Positions 24,803 through 33,444 of a stretch of 64,000 nt of DNA are shown here, piece by piece. The position numbers were made by a program, and so were the translations under genes. Positions within the stretch are counted from its first letter, which is position 1. The number at the start of each line of letters is the position of its first letter. The stretch is from Haematobacter massiliensis (GTDB lineage Bacteria > Pseudomonadota > Alphaproteobacteria > Rhodobacterales > Rhodobacteraceae): the NCBI RefSeq assembly GCF_000740795.1, contig NZ_JGYG01000004.1, positions 170,341 through 234,340 of the forward strand. The letters are read 5' to 3'. The notes under the pieces were generated by a model. It saw only the letters and a list, made by a program, of their open reading frames with translations. It made no database searches and had not been told where the DNA came from.

Positions 24803-25771
24803 ATGATCTCCTTTGCACGGCTCCTTCTGGTCCTGTCGATTGCGGTTGCGCCCCCGGCGATGGCCGTGGATCAGGCCTCTCCCGACCTGAGGTTTTTCTC
24901 GATCGGGACGGGGGAGGTGACGGGAAACTACTATGCCGCGGCGAAGGCGATCTGCGGTGCCGTAAACCGTCATTCCGACGGCAAGGTCCGCTGCAGCGCG
25001 GAGGCGACCCAGGGCACGATCTATAACCTCGCCGCGCTGAAGTCCGGCGATCTGGACTTCGCGATCGTGCAGTCGGACTGGTTGCGATATGCCTATCAGG
25101 GCGCGGGGCTGTTCGAGGCGCAAGGGCCGATGACCGAGCTTCGGACCGTCATGGACCTCTATCCCGAGACGCTGACCCTCCTTGTCGCCCGCGACCGCGG
25201 GATCGACAGTCTGCTGGACTTGCGGGGACACCGGATCGACATCGGCGCACCAGCCTCCGGGCGGCATGCGACGGCGCTGAGCATTCTCGACGCTGTCGGG
25301 TTGAGCAGCAACGACTTTCCCATGATCGTCGAACTTCCGATTGCGAGCGCCTATGAAGAGCTTTGCGCCGGGCGTATCGACGCCTCTCTTTTCGTGATGG
25401 GGCATCCAAATGCGGGTCTGGCCAGTGCCATTTCACGCTGCAACCTGGAAATCATCGGATTCGCCGCTTCGACGCGCGAGAGCATTCTCTCCCGCCACCC
25501 CGATTTCCGCGCCATCTCCATCGCCGCCTCCGACTACGGCCTGACGGCGGATGTGGAGTCTCTCGCAGTCACAGCGACGGTCATCACTTCCGCGGCGCAA
25601 CCTGACGATCTGGTGAAGACGCTGGTGGAACAGACCCGCGCGGCGCTGCCGGCCTTACGAATAGAGACCCCGGTTTTCGGTGCGGTCGAAGAGTCGCGGA
25701 TGGGGGAGGGAGCAGAGGTCGCGCCGCTTCATCCGGGCGCTGCGGCAGCGTATAAAGCGCTCTCGCCATGA
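24803..25771 (+). CDS. TAXI-family TRAP transporter solute-binding protein
   Basis: This 322-residue periplasmic protein has a signal peptide (ARLLLVLSIAVAPPAMA). The TAXI family signature is IGTGEVTGNYYAAAKAICGAVN with a later EATQGTIYNLAALKSGDLDFAIVQSD, given in parts. TAXI proteins deliver substrate, often dicarboxylates or glutamate, to a fused DctQM membrane unit. No TRAP membrane gene is nearby, so it is an orphan or works with a distant partner. I chose ATG 24803 because it begins the signal peptide; the open frame upstream is basic and unsupported. Confidence 0.83.
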   Translation: MISFARLLLVLSIAVAPPAMAVDQASPDLRFFSIGTGEVTGNYYAAAKAICGAVNRHSDGKVRCSAEATQGTIYNLAALKSGDLDFAIVQSDWLRYAYQGAGLFEAQGPMTELRTVMDLYPETLTLLVARDRGIDSLLDLRGHRIDIGAPASGRHATALSILDAVGLSSNDFPMIVELPIASAYEELCAGRIDASLFVMGHPNAGLASAISRCNLEIIGFAASTRESILSRHPDFRAISIAASDYGLTADVESLAVTATVITSAAQPDDLVKTLVEQTRAALPALRIETPVFGAVEESRMGEGAEVAPLHPGAAAAYKALSP

Positions 25772-25998
25772 CCTTCGGCATAATCTGCGACCGCTAACGC
25801 CGCTTCACAGCATCGAAATATGCAGTATGGCGGAAATGGGAGATATATGGTCGTAAATCTTACTCCGCCCGACGCGGCTTCCGCCATCTTGGAGAGAGGT
25901 TTTGTAGGGGCGTGAAAAGCTGTGAAAGGCGCGGCAGACCGGAAATTCGGCCTTTGTGCGGGTAGGGTTCTCCGTCCGCTTCGCTCCTTGTCGGTAAA

Positions 25999-26817
25999 AT
26001 GAGCGACGCGGTCCCGCGATCAGCGGACATGCGGATCGGTTTGATCGGTGCGACGGGTTGGATCGGCGCAGCCCTGGGTACGCGGCTTTTGACATCGGGC
26101 ATCGTCGCGCCCACGAGGCTGGTTGCGATGAACCGCAGCGGCGACCCCGGCCCTTACAGGTCACATGAGATCGGCTGGGCCGAGGATCCGGCGGAACTGG
26201 TGGCGCGGGTGGATGTGGTCATCCTCGCGGTTCGCCCCGAGACATGGCCCGGTCTGCAGCTGCGAGCCTCGGGCAAGCTGCTCATTTCGCTAATGGCTGG
26301 CGTGGGAAGCGGCGATCTCGCCCGTAGCGGCGCGCGCGTTGTGCGCGCGATGCCAAACGCGGCTGCCGAAACGGGTACGTCCTACTCGCCCTTCTGGGCG
26401 GGGGCCGATGTGACAAAGGCGGATCGCGATTCGGTTCACCGTATTCTGGGTGCAATCGGCACCTTTGATGAATTGCCGGAGGAGCGGCAAATCGACATGA
26501 TCACCGCCGTTTCCGGCTCTGGCGCGGCCTATCCGTCACTGATGATGGTTGCGATGGTTGACGTGATGAAGCGGCACGGAATTCCGGACGGCATCGCATG
26601 GCGTGCCGCGAAAGCCACCATCTGCGATGGTGCTGCCCTGCTGGCCGGGCAACCGCAGCTGGCGCAGAGCTTCCTCGCCGCCTATCGCGACTATGGGGGA
26701 ACGACCGCATCCGGGCTGGACGCGGCAGCAAGAGGAGGATTTTCCACCGCGCTGGAAGCGGCGCTTGAAGCCGCTGCGGAAAGGGCACGAACCATGGCCA
26801 GTGCAGGAGCCGTTTGA
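25999..26817 (+). CDS. Pyrroline-5-carboxylate reductase family protein
   Basis: This 272-residue NADP-dependent reductase of the ProC family has a Rossmann start RIGLIGATGWIGAALG and an invariant VVRAMPNAAAETG. A C-terminal domain carries VSGSGAAY and GGTTASGLDA, in which the substrate-binding residues lie. Classical ProC makes proline; here GATGWIG replaces the common GxGxMG, and the gene stands before a betaine-type transporter, so a paralogue acting on a related cyclic imine is possible. An inner ATG (MRIGLIG) at 26029 is an alternative start. No ribosome site is clear. Confidence 0.82.
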   Translation: MSDAVPRSADMRIGLIGATGWIGAALGTRLLTSGIVAPTRLVAMNRSGDPGPYRSHEIGWAEDPAELVARVDVVILAVRPETWPGLQLRASGKLLISLMAGVGSGDLARSGARVVRAMPNAAAETGTSYSPFWAGADVTKADRDSVHRILGAIGTFDELPEERQIDMITAVSGSGAAYPSLMMVAMVDVMKRHGIPDGIAWRAAKATICDGAALLAGQPQLAQSFLAAYRDYGGTTASGLDAAARGGFSTALEAALEAAAERARTMASAGAV

Positions 26818-26890
26818 CGCATTTCAGGTGCCCGACGTGCCAAAGCGGCAGCTCGCGGGCAGATCACAAAAGCCGCAACAGGGAATGGAA

Positions 26891-27889
26891 ATGAAAAAGC
26901 TAGCGTGTCTCATCGCGGTTGCCCTCCCGGCGGCAGCGTTTTCGACGGCTGCCAGCGCAGCTTGCGGCAGCTTTACCATCGCGAGCATGAATTGGCAGAG
27001 CGCCGAGGTGCTGGCGAGCCTCGACCAGTTCATTCTGAATAACGGTTATGGCTGCAACGCGGAGATCACCACCAGCGACACGGTGCCCGCCATCACCTCT
27101 CTGGTGGAGAAGGGCAAGCCCGAGGTGGTGCCGGAATCCTGGGTCGATCTTATGCCCGAGGTGGTTGCGGGCGGTCTGAAGGACGGCAAGATCGTCGAAC
27201 TGTCCCGCTCGCTTTCCGACGGTGGGCAGCAGGGTTGGTTCATCCCGCGCTACATGCTCGACGCTCATCCCAACCTCAATAAGATCGAGGAGATCCTTGC
27301 CCATCCCGAACTCTTCCCCGCCCCGGAGGATAAATCGAAGGGTGCCGTCTATAACGGCCCGCAGGGCTGGGGCGGAACGGTGGTGACAACACAGCTCGCC
27401 AAGGCCTTCGGTGTGGAGGACAAGGGGTTCATACTCGTCGATACCGGCTCCGCCGCAGGGCTCGATGGCTCCATGGCCAAGGCCTATGAGCAGAAAGCGC
27501 CATGGCTTGGCTTCTACTGGTCGCCTACGTCCATGCTAGGCAAGTACGATATGGTCGCGGTGGATTTCGGCATCGCGAATGACCCTGCGGAATGGAAGCG
27601 CTGCACCTCTTCGGCCGATTGCGCCGATCCGAAGCCCAATGCCTTCCCCCGTGACAATGTCTTTACGCTGGTGTCGAAAAAATTCGCGGACGAAACCGAT
27701 CCCGCGGTCATCGACTATCTTAAGAAGCGCAGCTGGACCAACGATACCGTGAACCAGCTCATGGCCTGGATGACGGACAATCAGGCGACGGGAGAGGACG
27801 GCGCGCGGCAGTTCCTGAAGGACCATCCCGATATGTGGAGCGCATGGGTCAGCCCCGAAGCAGCCGAGCGCATCAAGGCGGCGCTCTGA
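26891..27889 (+). CDS. Glycine betaine/choline-type ABC transporter substrate-binding protein
   Basis: This 332-residue OpuAC-family periplasmic protein has a signal peptide MKKLACLIAVALPAAAF with cleavage near ASA. The start of the mature chain, ACGSFTIASMNWQSAEVLA, is typical. Tryptophans in VPESWVDLM, GPQGWGG and FYWSPTSML probably form the aromatic cage for a trimethylammonium group. Paired cysteines (CGSF/CNAE and CTSSADC) suggest disulfides. ATG 26891 follows GGGA by seven bases. It heads a three-gene transporter operon; the upstream reductase ends 73 bp before. Confidence 0.86.
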   Translation: MKKLACLIAVALPAAAFSTAASAACGSFTIASMNWQSAEVLASLDQFILNNGYGCNAEITTSDTVPAITSLVEKGKPEVVPESWVDLMPEVVAGGLKDGKIVELSRSLSDGGQQGWFIPRYMLDAHPNLNKIEEILAHPELFPAPEDKSKGAVYNGPQGWGGTVVTTQLAKAFGVEDKGFILVDTGSAAGLDGSMAKAYEQKAPWLGFYWSPTSMLGKYDMVAVDFGIANDPAEWKRCTSSADCADPKPNAFPRDNVFTLVSKKFADETDPAVIDYLKKRSWTNDTVNQLMAWMTDNQATGEDGARQFLKDHPDMWSAWVSPEAAERIKAAL

Positions 27890-27961
27890 TCCGCCGGCGG
27901 GGCCGCTCGTGCGGCTTCGCCGCCCCCCGCATGTCATAGCCCATCCGATCATGAGGTCGCC

Positions 27962-28849
27962 ATGGCCTGGTTCGACAGGTTCCCGCAACTCGACGACGCG
28001 ACCCTCCGTGATCTGAAGAAGGTCATCGACGAGGGTTTCCGCACCTTCACACGCTCCTACGGCGATGCGATCGAAGGCTTTTTCGAGCCGCTCCGGCAGT
28101 TTCTGGTGTGGTCGGAGGCGTTGTTGACGAGCACGCCCTGGCCCATCATCCTTGCCGCCATTGCCGCTCTCGCATGGTTCGCCAGTCGCAGTCTGCGCAT
28201 CGTGATCGCCAGCGTGGCGACGCTTGCTCTGATAGGAGCGTTCGGGATGTGGGATGATACGATGAAGACCATCTCCATGATCCTGACATCGACGCTTCTT
28301 GCCATCCTTATCGGCTTGCCGATCGGCATTCTCATGTCGCGCTCCGACCGCGTTCAGTCTTTCGTCAACCCCGTGCTCGACGTGATGCAGACCATGCCGT
28401 CCTTTGTGTATCTGATCCCGGTCGTGATGCTGCTGGGCATCGGGAAGGTTCCCGGTCTCATCGCGGTGGTGATCTATGCCATTCCGCCCATGATACGGCT
28501 GACGAACCTTGGTATCCGCGAGGTGGATGGCGAGGTGTTGGAGGCGGCAGATGCCTTCGGCTCCTCCCCCTGGCAGCGGCTCGTGAAGGCGGAGCTTCCG
28601 CTCGCACTGCCGACGATCATGGCGGGCATCAACCAGACGATCATGATGGCGCTTGCGATGGTCGTCATAGCGTCGATGATCGGCGTGCAGGGGCTGGGCC
28701 AGCCGGTGCTGAAGGCGATTTCCAACCAGTATTTCACGCTGGGACTGTTCAACGGACTGGCCATCGTCGGTATCGCCATCGTCTTTGACCGGATCAGCCA
28801 AGCCTGGGGCTTCCGGCTTCAGAAGCATCGCGGCGGTCGCCGTGTCTGA
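27962..28849 (+). CDS. proW: Glycine betaine/proline-type ABC transporter permease
   Basis: This 295-residue inner-membrane protein is of the ProW/OpuAB type. A 60-residue helical N-terminus comes first, then five or six TM helices. QTMPSFVYLIPVVMLLGIGKVPG is the conserved central stretch, given approximately, and the EAA loop is LEAADAFGSSPWQRLVKAELPLA. The gene ends inside the first codons of the ATPase gene (eight-base overlap), which points to coupled translation. Confidence 0.86.
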   Translation: MAWFDRFPQLDDATLRDLKKVIDEGFRTFTRSYGDAIEGFFEPLRQFLVWSEALLTSTPWPIILAAIAALAWFASRSLRIVIASVATLALIGAFGMWDDTMKTISMILTSTLLAILIGLPIGILMSRSDRVQSFVNPVLDVMQTMPSFVYLIPVVMLLGIGKVPGLIAVVIYAIPPMIRLTNLGIREVDGEVLEAADAFGSSPWQRLVKAELPLALPTIMAGINQTIMMALAMVVIASMIGVQGLGQPVLKAISNQYFTLGLFNGLAIVGIAIVFDRISQAWGFRLQKHRGGRRV

Positions 28850-29864
28850 TCCCATCGGCATCGAAATCCGCCACCTCTTCAAGATATTCGGTCCTCGTGC
28901 CGCCGACTACGTAGAAGCGGTTCAAAACGGTCTGTCGAAGCAGGAACTCAACGAGCGGTATCGCCATGTCCTCGGGCTGCGCGATATCAACATTTCCATT
29001 GCCGCCGGCGGCATACAGGTGGTGATGGGTCTGTCCGGCTCGGGCAAATCCACGCTCATTCGCCACATCAACCGGCTGATCGACCCGACTGCGGGAGAGA
29101 TCCTCGTGGAGGGGGAGGACGTGGTGAAGATGTCTTCAACGGCGCTTCGCGACTTCCGGCGACACCGGACGGCGATGGTATTCCAGAAGTTCGGCTTGCT
29201 CCCGCATCGAACCGTGCTCGACAATGTGGGTTATGGGCTGGAGGTGCAGGGAAGGGACACCGCCGAACGGAACCGCATCTCCGCCCGCTGGATCGACAGG
29301 GTGGGTCTCGCCGGGTTCGAACGGAAATATCCTGCCCAGTTGTCAGGCGGGATGCAGCAGCGGGTGGGTCTGGCGCGGGCGCTGGCCACTGATGCGCCGA
29401 TCCTGCTGATGGACGAGGCGTATTCCGCGCTGGACCCGCTGATCCGCTACGACATGCAGACGGTTCTGCTCGATCTTCAGAAGGAGGTCCGCAAGACCAT
29501 CGTCTTCATTACGCATGACCTCGACGAAGCCTTGCGCATCGGAGACCGTATCGCGCTGCTCAGGGACGGTGCGGTCATCCAGCAGGGGACAGGGCAGGAT
29601 ATCGTGCTGCATCCTGCCGACGACTACGTGGCGAACTTCGTGCAGCATGTGGACCGTGGCAAGGTGGTGCGCGTCGCCTCCGTGATGGAAGCGGGGGGGC
29701 AGGAAACTGCCGGCCCCACTGTGACGATGGAAACCACCCTGACGGATGCCCTTCGCGAGATGATGGGGCATGGCGTCCAGTGCCTTGTTGTGTGCGATGG
29801 GGCCGGCAGGACTGTCGGGCGGCTGTCCTTGCAACGTGCCATCGCGGTTTCGGCGGGAGTATGA
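28842..29864 (+). CDS. proV: Glycine betaine/proline-type ABC transporter ATPase with C-terminal CBS-like part
   Basis: This is a 340-residue ProV-type ATPase. Walker A is GLSGSGKST (63-71), the Q-loop VFQKFGLLPHRTVL, signature LSGGMQQRVGLARAL, Walker B ILLMDEAYSALDP, and H-loop ITHDLDEAL. The last 60 residues form a short CBS-like tail, the part that senses ionic strength in OpuA relatives, here only about half length. I use GTG 28842, which overlaps the permease stop; an upstream in-frame ATG lies deep inside the permease gene. It converges with the inositol operon, with 17 bp between the stops. Confidence 0.86.
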   Translation: MSDPIGIEIRHLFKIFGPRAADYVEAVQNGLSKQELNERYRHVLGLRDINISIAAGGIQVVMGLSGSGKSTLIRHINRLIDPTAGEILVEGEDVVKMSSTALRDFRRHRTAMVFQKFGLLPHRTVLDNVGYGLEVQGRDTAERNRISARWIDRVGLAGFERKYPAQLSGGMQQRVGLARALATDAPILLMDEAYSALDPLIRYDMQTVLLDLQKEVRKTIVFITHDLDEALRIGDRIALLRDGAVIQQGTGQDIVLHPADDYVANFVQHVDRGKVVRVASVMEAGGQETAGPTVTMETTLTDALREMMGHGVQCLVVCDGAGRTVGRLSLQRAIAVSAGV

Positions 29865-29881
29865 GGAAGAAGACCCCTGCT

Positions 29882-30679
29882 TCACCCGGTGAGCGTCGCC
29901 ATTTCGGGCGCAGTGATGAAGCGCCAGTTCCGCCGCGGGCCTGCCATCACGTTGAGATAATAGAGCTCGAAGCCGAAGGGGGCGCCGCAGGGATGATGGC
30001 CGCGCGGCACCAATACGACATCGCCATCCCGGACCGTCATTGTCTCGTTCAGGGTTCCGTCATCTGTATAGACGCGCTGGACCGCCCAGCCCTCCGACGG
30101 GCGAAGGCGATGGTAGTAGGTTTCCTCCAGATACGTGATCCGCGGAAAGTCGTCTTCGTCATGCCGATGGGAAGGATAGGACGACCAGTGGCCCGCAGGG
30201 GTAAAGACCTCCGTCACCAGCAGGCTGTCGCAGAAATCCTCTGCTTCCATGGCGATGTTGTTGATGTAGCGGGTATTGGTTCCTTGGCCGCGGGGGGTAA
30301 GCTCGATTCCGTCCGGCCCGATCCGCCGCGGCGGATGGCCACCGGTGGCCGGCCCTGTGCAGAGCGCGATCGTGCAGCCCGTCACTGCCTCCGCCGCCCA
30401 GTCCGATCCATTGGGGAGGTAGAGCGAATGGGGTGGGGTGCGGTCGAAAACGTCCATCCGGTCCCCGAGCACCCCCCAGTCCTGCCCCGCGGCCTGGAAC
30501 GCGGCCTTGCCTTCCACCATGACGAAAATCGCCTCTCTGTCGCGCGTCGCACCGGAGACACGGTCGCCGGGGCGCAGGCGGTGGAGCGTGAAGCCCACGT
30601 AACGCCATCCGGCGTTTTCCGGTGTGATGCAGTGGACCTCGCCGTGATGACCGAAGGGACGGCGGAGAAGCGCGGTCAT
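29882..30679 (-). CDS. iolB: 5-deoxy-glucuronate isomerase
   Basis: This 265-residue bicupin protein of the IolB family isomerises 5-deoxy-glucuronate to 5-dehydro-2-deoxygluconate in myo-inositol catabolism. The metal site is visible in SYPSHRHDEDD and in the later VPRGHHPCG with its histidine pair. Length and ends match the family. It is the last gene of the inositol operon and overlaps the end of iolE by four bases. Substrate comes from IolD and product goes to IolC. Confidence 0.92.
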   Translation of the reverse strand: MTALLRRPFGHHGEVHCITPENAGWRYVGFTLHRLRPGDRVSGATRDREAIFVMVEGKAAFQAAGQDWGVLGDRMDVFDRTPPHSLYLPNGSDWAAEAVTGCTIALCTGPATGGHPPRRIGPDGIELTPRGQGTNTRYINNIAMEAEDFCDSLLVTEVFTPAGHWSSYPSHRHDEDDFPRITYLEETYYHRLRPSEGWAVQRVYTDDGTLNETMTVRDGDVVLVPRGHHPCGAPFGFELYYLNVMAGPRRNWRFITAPEMATLTG

Positions 30680-31608
30680 GGCCGCGTCTCCGCCGTGACG
30701 GCCCGGTCCAGCCCTGACTCCCGCGCGGCCGCGCGGAGAGAGTTGAGACCGAGGGTTTGGTAGGTGAGCGGATCGTAGCGATCGGGATCCTGCTCCGCTT
30801 CGATGACCAGCCAGCCCTGATAGTCTGCCTTCGCGAGTATCCGCAGAAGGGGCAGGAAGTCGATCGCCCCCTCCGGATCGCCCGGCACGGTGAACGCGCC
30901 CACCAGAACGCCCTGAAGGAAAGAGAGATGCTCCGTCCGCACGCGCTCTGTCACCGCACGGCGGATATTCTTGGCATGGAAATGCGCCACGCGTGCGGCA
31001 TGGTGCATCAGCACCTTTTCCGGATCACCGCCTCCAAAGGCGCAATGGCCCGCGTCGAACAGCAGATGCGTCGCAGGCCCTGTTGCGCCCATGAAGGCGT
31101 CGATATCTTCGGGGCTTTCGACAACCGTGCCCATGTGGTGATGATAGGCAAGTGTCACTCCCTCCCCTGCCAGATAGCGGGCGAAGTCTTCCACTCGCGC
31201 GCCGAAGGCCTTCATCTCCGCTGCTGTCAGACGAGGACGATCGTTCACCGGCACCATGGGATCGCCATGTACGGTGTTGGAGCATTCGCACACGATGCAG
31301 ACCTTGCAGCCGTTTACCTTGAGCTTCGCGAGATGGGGCTGAACGGCAAGGATTTCCTCATCCACACTGCGGGTGAGCAGGGCCATGGAATACCAGCCCG
31401 AAACGAAGCGGAGGCCATAGCTTGCCAGCAAAGTCTTCAGCGCCTCTGGGTCTTCGGGCCAGCGATGGCCGTTCTCAATTCCGTCGAAACCGATGACTTC
31501 GCCCGCTTCGTGCAGAATGCGGTCGGTTGGAATCCCCGCGCCGATGGAGCGGTCGTCGTCATTGGCCCAGGCGATAGGGTTGGTGCCGTAAAGGATCATC
31601 TTTGCCAT
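30676..31608 (-). CDS. iolE: Inosose (scyllo-inosose) dehydratase
   Basis: This 310-residue xylose-isomerase-like TIM barrel starts ILYGTNPIAWANDDD, the family signature. GFDGIENGHRWP and YHHHMGTVVES carry metal-binding residues. It removes water from scyllo-inosose (2-keto-myo-inositol) to give the trione acted on by IolD. It lies just after iolD and overlaps iolB. Nothing unusual is seen. Confidence 0.92.
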   Translation of the reverse strand: MAKMILYGTNPIAWANDDDRSIGAGIPTDRILHEAGEVIGFDGIENGHRWPEDPEALKTLLASYGLRFVSGWYSMALLTRSVDEEILAVQPHLAKLKVNGCKVCIVCECSNTVHGDPMVPVNDRPRLTAAEMKAFGARVEDFARYLAGEGVTLAYHHHMGTVVESPEDIDAFMGATGPATHLLFDAGHCAFGGGDPEKVLMHHAARVAHFHAKNIRRAVTERVRTEHLSFLQGVLVGAFTVPGDPEGAIDFLPLLRILAKADYQGWLVIEAEQDPDRYDPLTYQTLGLNSLRAAARESGLDRAVTAETRP

Positions 31609-31611
31609 CCG

Positions 31612-33444
31612 TCAGTTGACCAGATTCTGGCGCGCCAGCGCCTCGAGATACCGCGTGCGGGCGTGCTGGAGTTTCTCGCCATTTCCCGTCTCCGGGACAG
31701 CTACGTCCCACCAATGTCCCGCCTCGCCGAAACCGGGGCCATGGCTCGGATCCGTCTCGATCACGATGACAGTGGGTAAATTACGCAGACGCGCGGCAGC
31801 GACCTGTGCCTCCAGATCGGCGATGTCGGCAGCTTTGACCGCATGGGCGCCCATGCTGCGGGCATGGGCAACGAAGTCGATCTCCGGCTGTGCCTCGACC
31901 GCGCAATCGGCATAAAGGTTGTTGAAGGCCTCGCTCCCAGTGCCCTGCTGGAGACGGTTGATACATCCATATCCGCGATTGTCCGTCAGGATCACCGTGA
32001 ACGGGATGCGCCGCATCACGGCGGTGGCGAGTTCTGAGTTGGCCATCATGTAACTGCCATCGCCGACAAAGCAGAGCACCTCCCGCTCCGGCCGCGCGAG
32101 CTTAAGTCCCATGGCACCGGCGATTTCGTAGCCCATGCAGGAATAGCCGTATTCCATGTGATACCCGCCCTGAGAGGCCTGCCACAACAGTTTCAGTGCT
32201 CCGGGCATGGTGCCCGCGGCGGACATGGCGATGCTGGCCTCTGTCGCGGCACGCTGCACAGCGCCGATGACCTGTGCATCGGTGGGCAACAGGTTGGTGT
32301 TCCGGGGGCGTGCGCAATGCGCCTCCACGGCCGACAACCAGCGGCTTCGCGCCGCCGCATCTGCATTCGTGGCGCGATAGGCCCCGAGCAGATCCCCCAG
32401 CCGGTCGAGCGCGACCCGCGCATCGGCTACCAGCCCGACGGCGCCGTGCTTGTCGGCGTCATATCCCTGCGTATTGATGCTGACGAGCCGGCGTCCAGGA
32501 TGGGTGAACAGCGTCCATGAGCCCGTGGTGAAATCCTGAAATCGGGTGCCGATTCCGATGACCACATCTGCCTTGCCAGCGATGGCGTTGGCTGCCGCCG
32601 ATCCATCCACCCCGGCCGCGCCGTAGTTCAGCGGATGCGCTTGCGGAAGTGCGGATTTCCCGGCCTGCGTCTCCACGACCGGGATGCGGTGGCGGTCGGC
32701 GAAATCGGCCAGCGCCCCCTCCGCGCCCGAATAGATCACCCCGCCCCCGCAGACGATCACCGGTGCGGTTGCTTCCCGGATCAGGTGCGCAACCTCTGCA
32801 AGGTCGGCGGCGTCTGGTTCGGGGCGGCGGATACGCCAGATGCGCGGTGCAAAGAACACCTCGGGCCAGTCATGGGCCTCCGTCTGCACGTCCTGACAGA
32901 AGGCCAGCGTCACCGGGCCGCATGTCGCCGGATCGGTCATCACCCGCATCGCACGGGGAAGGGCCGTCAGCAGGTGCTCCGGCCGGGTAATGCGGTCAAA
33001 GTAGCGGCTGACGGGCCGGAAGCAGTCGTTGGCGCTGACCGTGCCGTCATCGAAGTCCTCGATCTGCTGCAGAACCGGGTCTGGCCGACGATTGGCAAAG
33101 ACGTCCCCGGGAATGAGGAGAAGCGGCAACCGGTTCACATGCGCCACGGCGGCGGCGGTCACCATGTTGGTGGCGCCCGGCCCGATGGAGCTTGTAACGG
33201 CCTGCGCGCGCCGACGGGCATTCCCTTTGGCATAAGCGATGGCGGCATGGGCCATCGTCTGTTCGTTCTGCCCCCGCCATGTCGGCAGATCGGCGCCCAT
33301 CCCGTGCAGCGCCTCGCCCAGACCGGCCACGTTGCCATGACCGAAAATGGCCCATACGCCTTCGATGAACCGCTCCCCCGCTTCGTTTTTCTGTTGCGAG
33401 AGCCAGCGCACCATGGCCTGTGCCGCCGTCAATCTGAGCGTCAT
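31612..33444 (-). CDS. iolD: 3D-(3,5/4)-trihydroxycyclohexane-1,2-dione hydrolase
   Basis: This 610-residue ThDP-dependent enzyme opens the ring of the inositol-derived dione to 5-deoxy-glucuronate. The ThDP/Mg motif is GDGSYMMANSEL followed by TDNRGYGCINRLQ, and the N-terminal domain shows GVWAIFGHGNVAGLGEAL. I set the start at ATG 33444, which overlaps the iolC stop as ATGA and has GGAGGGAGG just before it; the frame is open further upstream but that part is iolC DNA. Length agrees with the family. Confidence 0.92.
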   Translation of the reverse strand: MTLRLTAAQAMVRWLSQQKNEAGERFIEGVWAIFGHGNVAGLGEALHGMGADLPTWRGQNEQTMAHAAIAYAKGNARRRAQAVTSSIGPGATNMVTAAAVAHVNRLPLLLIPGDVFANRRPDPVLQQIEDFDDGTVSANDCFRPVSRYFDRITRPEHLLTALPRAMRVMTDPATCGPVTLAFCQDVQTEAHDWPEVFFAPRIWRIRRPEPDAADLAEVAHLIREATAPVIVCGGGVIYSGAEGALADFADRHRIPVVETQAGKSALPQAHPLNYGAAGVDGSAAANAIAGKADVVIGIGTRFQDFTTGSWTLFTHPGRRLVSINTQGYDADKHGAVGLVADARVALDRLGDLLGAYRATNADAAARSRWLSAVEAHCARPRNTNLLPTDAQVIGAVQRAATEASIAMSAAGTMPGALKLLWQASQGGYHMEYGYSCMGYEIAGAMGLKLARPEREVLCFVGDGSYMMANSELATAVMRRIPFTVILTDNRGYGCINRLQQGTGSEAFNNLYADCAVEAQPEIDFVAHARSMGAHAVKAADIADLEAQVAAARLRNLPTVIVIETDPSHGPGFGEAGHWWDVAVPETGNGEKLQHARTRYLEALARQNLVN

